The notes under the pieces: generated by a model
Databases searched by the model: none
Told to the model about the DNA's origin: nothing
The model's input: the letters and a program-made list of their open reading frames with translations, nothing else
In this document: in pieces, positions 7,626 through 9,901 of the stretch
Numbering within the stretch: the first letter of the stretch is position 1
Layout of the letters: every line of letters starts with the position of its first letter
NCBI GenBank assembly: GCA_025353235.1
Contig: JANXQZ010000029.1
Coordinates: 1-9,901 of the forward strand
Direction of reading: 5' to 3'
Source of the DNA: Bryobacterales bacterium
GTDB taxonomy: Bacteria; Acidobacteriota; Terriglobia; Bryobacterales; Bryobacteraceae
Length of the DNA: 9,901 nucleotides
Program-made: the position numbers and the translations under genes

Positions 7626-7654
7626 CGCAGGCGGGCAAGGGCTGCCTGCCTGCG
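7626..7654 (-). promoter_or_regulatory. GC-rich hairpin in the gap between the Cys-rich gene and the MFS gene
   Basis: Arms 7626-7637 and 7643-7654 (12 positions) enclose a 5-nt loop. The plus strand forms a full stem with one G:U pair (G7633 with T7647). The minus-strand transcript has a single C/A mismatch at that point. There is no T-run on the minus strand, so it is not a standard intrinsic terminator. It begins 17 nt before the MFS ATG and could pause transcription, protect mRNA ends or affect MFS translation. Confidence 0.45.
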
Positions 7655-7676
7655 ACCGTTCACGCTCGCGAGCTAG

Positions 7677-8306
7677 CTAAGCAGCCAGCTTGGTTCGTGC
7701 GGAGTTCGAGGCGACGATCCTGAGGCCGCTTGGCAGTGCGGCGGGCGGCACCTTTCGCATGGGAGGACGGATGGGAACAACCTTCTCGATCGTGTAGCGA
7801 ATGCTCGAGACGATCTTCTGCTCCCCATGGAAATACTCGCTCAGAGGGAACAGGGCATAGGGCTCCACGTCCCGGTAGACCCTCCCCAATTTGGATTGTA
7901 TGCGATTCACGGAATGAAAGAAATTTCCGCGGTCCATCTTTAATTTGCCGCAGCACATTTTCCAATCAGCTCCTAATAAAAAATGATATTTAAAAATCTG
8001 ATAGTCGGCTTCACTAAGCGAGCGGCGCGCCACTAGGGTGAAATCGGCGACATACTCTTCGTCTTTCCTGCTCCACACGCGTTTTCCATCCCTTCCCTGA
8101 ATAGCCTCGAGGCAGGCCTGCGACAGAAATTTCTCTTGCTTCGAGATGTCGCAGAAACGCGCGTAACAGGCGCGGAAGATGTTTCGCAACACGCAGTTGC
8201 AAGGCGCGGCATCCTCGCAATTCTCGCTGACGCGCAGGCCCAGGCCGTTGCACAGCACGCACGAGTGCGTGGATAAACCGAGAGTTTCCGATCTAGTCCA
8301 TTCCAT
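7677..8306 (-). CDS. Cys-rich protein with zinc-knuckle-like N-terminus and sigma-region-4-like HTH
   Basis: I cannot name this family with certainty; related hypothetical proteins seem to recur in Acidobacteriota. It has 209 residues and 10 cysteines. The N-terminal part has C16-VL-C19-NGLG, a DnaJ-type CxxCxGxG motif, followed by C36-N-C38, a plausible four-Cys zinc site. Then comes a basic, aromatic stretch (RNIFRACYARFC, 41-52). Residues ~97-144 (SEADYQIFKYHFLLGADWKM, then KLKMDRGNFFHSVNRIQSKLG) have the spacing of a sigma-70 region 4-like HTH: a helix ending in a hydrophobic/Gly turn, then a recognition-like helix with the RNFFHSVNRIQ pattern. The C-terminus is Pro/Arg-rich and probably disordered. 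The inferred role is a DNA-binding regulator. The start at 8306 is supported by a strong SD; the frame is open further upstream to a TTG at 8402 but without an SD. It is divergent from the XRE regulator and upstream of the MFS gene. Confidence 0.8.
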   Translation of the reverse strand: MEWTRSETLGLSTHSCVLCNGLGLRVSENCEDAAPCNCVLRNIFRACYARFCDISKQEKFLSQACLEAIQGRDGKRVWSRKDEEYVADFTLVARRSLSEADYQIFKYHFLLGADWKMCCGKLKMDRGNFFHSVNRIQSKLGRVYRDVEPYALFPLSEYFHGEQKIVSSIRYTIEKVVPIRPPMRKVPPAALPSGLRIVASNSARTKLAA

Positions 8307-8315
8307 GTGAATCTT

Positions 8316-8325
8316 ACCTCTTCCC
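8316..8325 (-). promoter_or_regulatory. Strong ribosome binding site deciding the start at 8306
   Basis: Reading the minus strand, GGGAAGAGGT (8325 down to 8316) ends 9 nt before ATG 8306. It favours a 209-residue product over longer versions starting at 8384 (ATG) or 8402 (TTG), and makes 8307-8402 a 5' leader instead of coding sequence. Confidence 0.7.
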
Positions 8326-8345
8326 TTACACCCGGGGTTGAATCC

Positions 8346-8373
8346 CTTAGGTGTTCTGTTTTCTTTCCCTAAG
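8346..8373. repeat. Inverted repeat CTTAGG / CCTAAG in the leader of the Cys-rich gene
   Basis: CTTAGG at 8346-8351 and its complement CCTAAG at 8368-8373 are separated by 16 nt. A third copy, CTTAGG, lies at 8529-8534 on the other side of the divergent control region. They could be half-sites for one regulator or an RNA hairpin in the leader; only the repeats themselves are seen. Confidence 0.4.
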
Positions 8374-8480
8374 CCTACTGGCATCGGATATTTCCGTTTC
8401 AAAATATTCTCATTTTCTTTTTTGGAATAAAAAAATAAGAATTAGATTAGAGGCCATAAGTAGAGGAAACAGCGCGACTT

Positions 8481-8504
8481 AGTACAAGTACTAGTAGTAC
8501 TAGT
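8481..8504 (+). repeat. Direct and inverted repeat cluster, candidate operator
   Basis: AGTACTAGT occurs twice in perfect tandem (8487-8495 and 8496-8504). AGTAC also occurs at 8481-8485, giving three copies in 20 nt. The same bases form an inverted repeat with 7-bp arms, AGTACTA (8487-8493) and TAGTACT (8495-8501), around G8494. Such odd-centred palindromes are typical of dimeric HTH operators. The cluster fills the spacer directly upstream of TATAAT, where a bound repressor would block RNA polymerase. Confidence 0.6.
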
Positions 8505-8509
8505 ATAAT
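8481..8509 (+). promoter_or_regulatory. Candidate promoter of the XRE regulator gene
   Basis: A perfect TATAAT is at 8504-8509, about 84 nt before the regulator ATG. The hexamer 17 nt upstream, AGTACA (8481-8486), matches TTGACA only in its last three bases, so the -35 is weak and the promoter could depend on an activator or on the overlapping repeat cluster. Transcription would start near 8516. Confidence 0.5.
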
Positions 8510-8580
8510 TGCTAGAGTCGTACATAAACTTAGGCGAACGCTCAATTTCCGGGGGCCTATGACTTGGAGGATTCACCGCG

Positions 8581-8585
8581 GGTGA
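8581..8585 (+). promoter_or_regulatory. Ribosome binding site of the XRE regulator
   Basis: GGTGA at 8581-8585 is 7 nt before ATG 8593. A stronger GGAGG (8566-8570) is 22 nt away and too distant unless the small CACC/GGTG hairpin (8574-8584) folds and brings it within about 11 nt; in that fold the near SD would be masked. No in-frame start codon exists between the upstream stop (8560) and 8593. Confidence 0.5.
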
Positions 8586-8592
8586 TCTATCG

Positions 8593-9261
8593 ATGAATTT
8601 TGAAGAGATTCAAACCCGATTGCTTACAAGAATCCGCACACAAATCCGGAATGGCCAAGTCACGGAGCGAGGATTTGCGCGCACCGTCGGCATTTCCCAG
8701 CCTCACATCAATAAAGTATTGAAAGGCACCAGAAATCTCTCGATTGATCGATCGGATGCCATCTTAGCGGGTTTTCATTTCTCGCTTCTTGACCTGCTGT
8801 CCGAATCCGAGCTGCATCGGCAACTGGCGAAATTGCGGAGTGTCCTGGAGCCATGCATCGAAATGCCGATCCTGCACTCGACAATCGGTCCCGGCCTTGC
8901 CTGGAGCTCGTCTATGGCCGGGAAGGAACGCCACCCGGTTCCTTGTTGGGCAACCGGCTCGGGCGGAAATTTCGTGGCTAGGCTGGCTGACGATCCTGGG
9001 ATGGAATACTCTTCCCAAGGCTGGAACGTTTGCATGATCGCCACGAAGACTGCTCTCGACACGACGAAAGCCGATTTGCTGTATGCGATTCACCGCGGGC
9101 CGGACACCGTCCTTCGGAAGGTTCGGCGCGGCTATGGCCAACTCTACCTGGTTACGGACGCGGACGTAGATCATCCCACGAAGTGGGAAGCTCTTCCCCT
9201 GCAGGAGACTGCAGCGGAGCGGATTCTGGGGCGAGTAGTGTGGCTGGGACGCGAGGGTTAG
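8593..9261 (+). CDS. XRE-type HTH regulator with a degenerate S24/LexA-like C-terminal domain
   Basis: A 222-residue presumed DNA-binding repressor. Residues ~22-60 form a cro/CI-type HTH (VTERGFARTVGISQPHINKV, then LKGTRNLSIDRSDAIL). After a linker, residues ~127-220 follow the order of the S24 peptidase fold of LexA/CI: VARLADDPGMEYSSQGW at the substrate/nucleophile strand, ADLLYAIHRG, TVLRKVRRGYGQLYLV, and a closing ILGRVVWLGRE. The position of the catalytic Ser (usually S-M) is Gly136-Met137, and the expected Lys aligns with Arg175 (Lys176 is next to it), so self-cleavage is doubtful; this alignment was done by eye. It could instead sense a ligand or simply dimerise. It is divergent from the Cys-rich HTH gene across a repeat-rich region that it may bind, and ends 6 nt from the opposing glycosyltransferase gene. 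Confidence 0.82.
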   Translation: MNFEEIQTRLLTRIRTQIRNGQVTERGFARTVGISQPHINKVLKGTRNLSIDRSDAILAGFHFSLLDLLSESELHRQLAKLRSVLEPCIEMPILHSTIGPGLAWSSSMAGKERHPVPCWATGSGGNFVARLADDPGMEYSSQGWNVCMIATKTALDTTKADLLYAIHRGPDTVLRKVRRGYGQLYLVTDADVDHPTKWEALPLQETAAERILGRVVWLGREG

Positions 9262-9267
9262 GCCGAT

Positions 9268-9901
9268 TCACTTCTTGGACCATGCCACCTCTTCGTAGGT
9301 GTTCAGAACTTGAGCGGCTGTTTTTTCCCAATTGAAGCGACGCGCCTGCTCGAATCCTCTGCTTACCAGCATCCCGCGCAATTGACGGTCCAGCAGAACC
9401 TCTCGCATGCCGCGTGCGATATCGAAAACGATTTCTGGATTTACGATCCAGGCGGCATCGCCGACCACCTCGGGCAGTGAACTCACGCTGGAGGCAATCA
9501 CCGGCGTGCCGCAGGCCATGGCTTCGAGAGGAGGCAATCCGAAACCCTCATAGAGGGAAGGGAAGACGAAAGCCGCGGCTGCCTGGTAGAAGACGCGCAG
9601 CGTGTCGATTGGCACGAAACCCAGGAATCGAACAGAGTCTTCTACCCTGCTCTGTATCACGGCGTGGCGGAGAGACGGGTACTTTGAAATCTCGTCCCCG
9701 ATGATGATGAGCTTTAGTTCCTTGTACAGCGGGTTGTCCGCAAGCTGGCCTCGCAATACGGAGAACGCCTCCACCAGGCGCGGGATATTCTTCTGTGGAT
9801 TCGTGCGCCCCGCGTAGAGGAGGAAGGGATAGTGAATCTGGTATCGATCGAGGATCTGCTGCATCTCAGGCGGATACTGAAACGAATCGTCGCCGACGCA
9901 T
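9268..9901 (-). CDS. GT4 family glycosyltransferase, C-terminal part (5' end outside window)
   Basis: A retaining GT-B glycosyltransferase that transfers a sugar from a nucleotide-sugar donor, likely in exopolysaccharide, O-antigen or capsule synthesis at the cytoplasmic membrane face. The frame is open through the right edge (reading [13 protein letters not shown] before the internal ATG at 9864), so the true start is beyond the window. About 210 residues of the C-terminal donor-binding domain are seen: [36 protein letters not shown], and the EX7E signature [20 protein letters not shown] with both glutamates intact. The end ([17 protein letters not shown]) is the usual family C-terminus, so the 3' end is complete. 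The acceptor and sugar cannot be told. There is no terminator in the 6-nt gap to the convergent XRE gene. Confidence 0.93.
   Translation of the reverse strand, partial: CVGDDSFQYPPEMQQILDRYQIHYPFLLYAGRTNPQKNIPRLVEAFSVLRGQLADNPLYKELKLIIIGDEISKYPSLRHAVIQSRVEDSVRFLGFVPIDTLRVFYQAAAAFVFPSLYEGFGLPPLEAMACGTPVIASSVSSLPEVVGDAAWIVNPEIVFDIARGMREVLLDRQLRGMLVSRGFEQARRFNWEKTAAQVLNTYEEVAWSKK

Larger units (their letters stand above)
8403..8592. promoter_or_regulatory. Divergent AT-rich control region between the HTH gene and the XRE regulator
   Basis: Together with the leader, this is the only sizeable non-coding stretch here (8307-8592, 286 nt). It has three parts. Positions 8403-8460 are very AT-rich with A- and T-runs, likely flexible DNA or the minus-strand promoter, though I see no clear -35/-10 pair. 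Positions 8480-8523 hold the repeat cluster and a consensus -10 box. Positions 8524-8592 are a 5' leader for the regulator. No ORF or structured RNA gene is evident. Confidence 0.65.

Noticed and set aside
7609..7638. Longer N-terminus for the MFS protein from TTG 7638
   Set aside because: The codon lies in a hairpin loop and adds ten residues not typical of the family; ATG 7608 is preferred, although its SD is weak.
8307..8402. Longer Cys-rich protein from TTG 8402 with an extra GCKGRGK motif suggesting a second zinc-finger half
   Set aside because: The strong SD at 8316-8325 places the start at 8306, and the extra segment overlaps AT-rich leader with inverted repeats. The apparent CxGxG there is most likely chance.
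8481..8523. The short repeats as a CRISPR array, attachment site or insertion-sequence end
   Set aside because: Units are 9 nt without spacers, no cas, integrase or transposase gene is nearby, and the position over a TATAAT box fits an operator better.

Overview
The window comes from a moderately GC-rich bacterium, by eye in the high fifties percent GC except for one AT-rich stretch near 8.4 kb. My best guess is an Acidobacteriota (Terriglobia-type) soil bacterium. That rests on the gene mix: an alanine/glycine/threonine-rich flagellin, an AI-2E permease with a long soluble tail, a radical SAM/UdgX pair, and a Cys-rich HTH protein of a kind I associate with that phylum. It is an inference, not a demonstration.

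Layout. Positions 1-1392 are the 3' part of a flagellin gene whose N-terminal domain lies off the left edge; it ends at a strong intrinsic terminator (1444-1487). A small His-rich protein gene (1552-1758) has its own SD and a second strong terminator (1798-1842). An AI-2E family permease gene (1860-3728) starts only 17 nt after that terminator and carries a 220-residue C-terminal extension resembling a degenerate cobalamin-binding module. Next come a radical SAM protein with a helix-hairpin-helix tail (3752-4993) and a DUF4130-UdgX fusion (4990-6375). These two overlap by 4 nt and form a DNA-metabolism operon, probably cotranscribed with the permease.

On the minus strand lie an MFS exporter (6328-7608), whose 3' end overlaps the udgX-like gene by 48 nt, and upstream of it a Cys-rich protein with a sigma-region-4-like HTH (7677-8306). 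Divergent from these is an XRE-type regulator (8593-9261) whose C-terminal half looks like an S24/LexA fold without its catalytic residues. The shared upstream region contains a consensus -10 box preceded by a dense set of short direct and inverted repeats, a good operator candidate. The right edge is the C-terminal half of a GT4 glycosyltransferase on the minus strand, convergent with the regulator with a 6-nt gap.

How the parts fit. Three units can be proposed: motility (flagellin); a base-damage/uracil-DNA unit (radical SAM + UdgX, possibly with the permease); and a regulator/HTH-protein/exporter unit arranged around the repeat-rich 8.4-8.6 kb control region. The third unit is the best candidate for something poorly described. 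I see no tRNA, rRNA, CRISPR array, transposase or phage structural gene.
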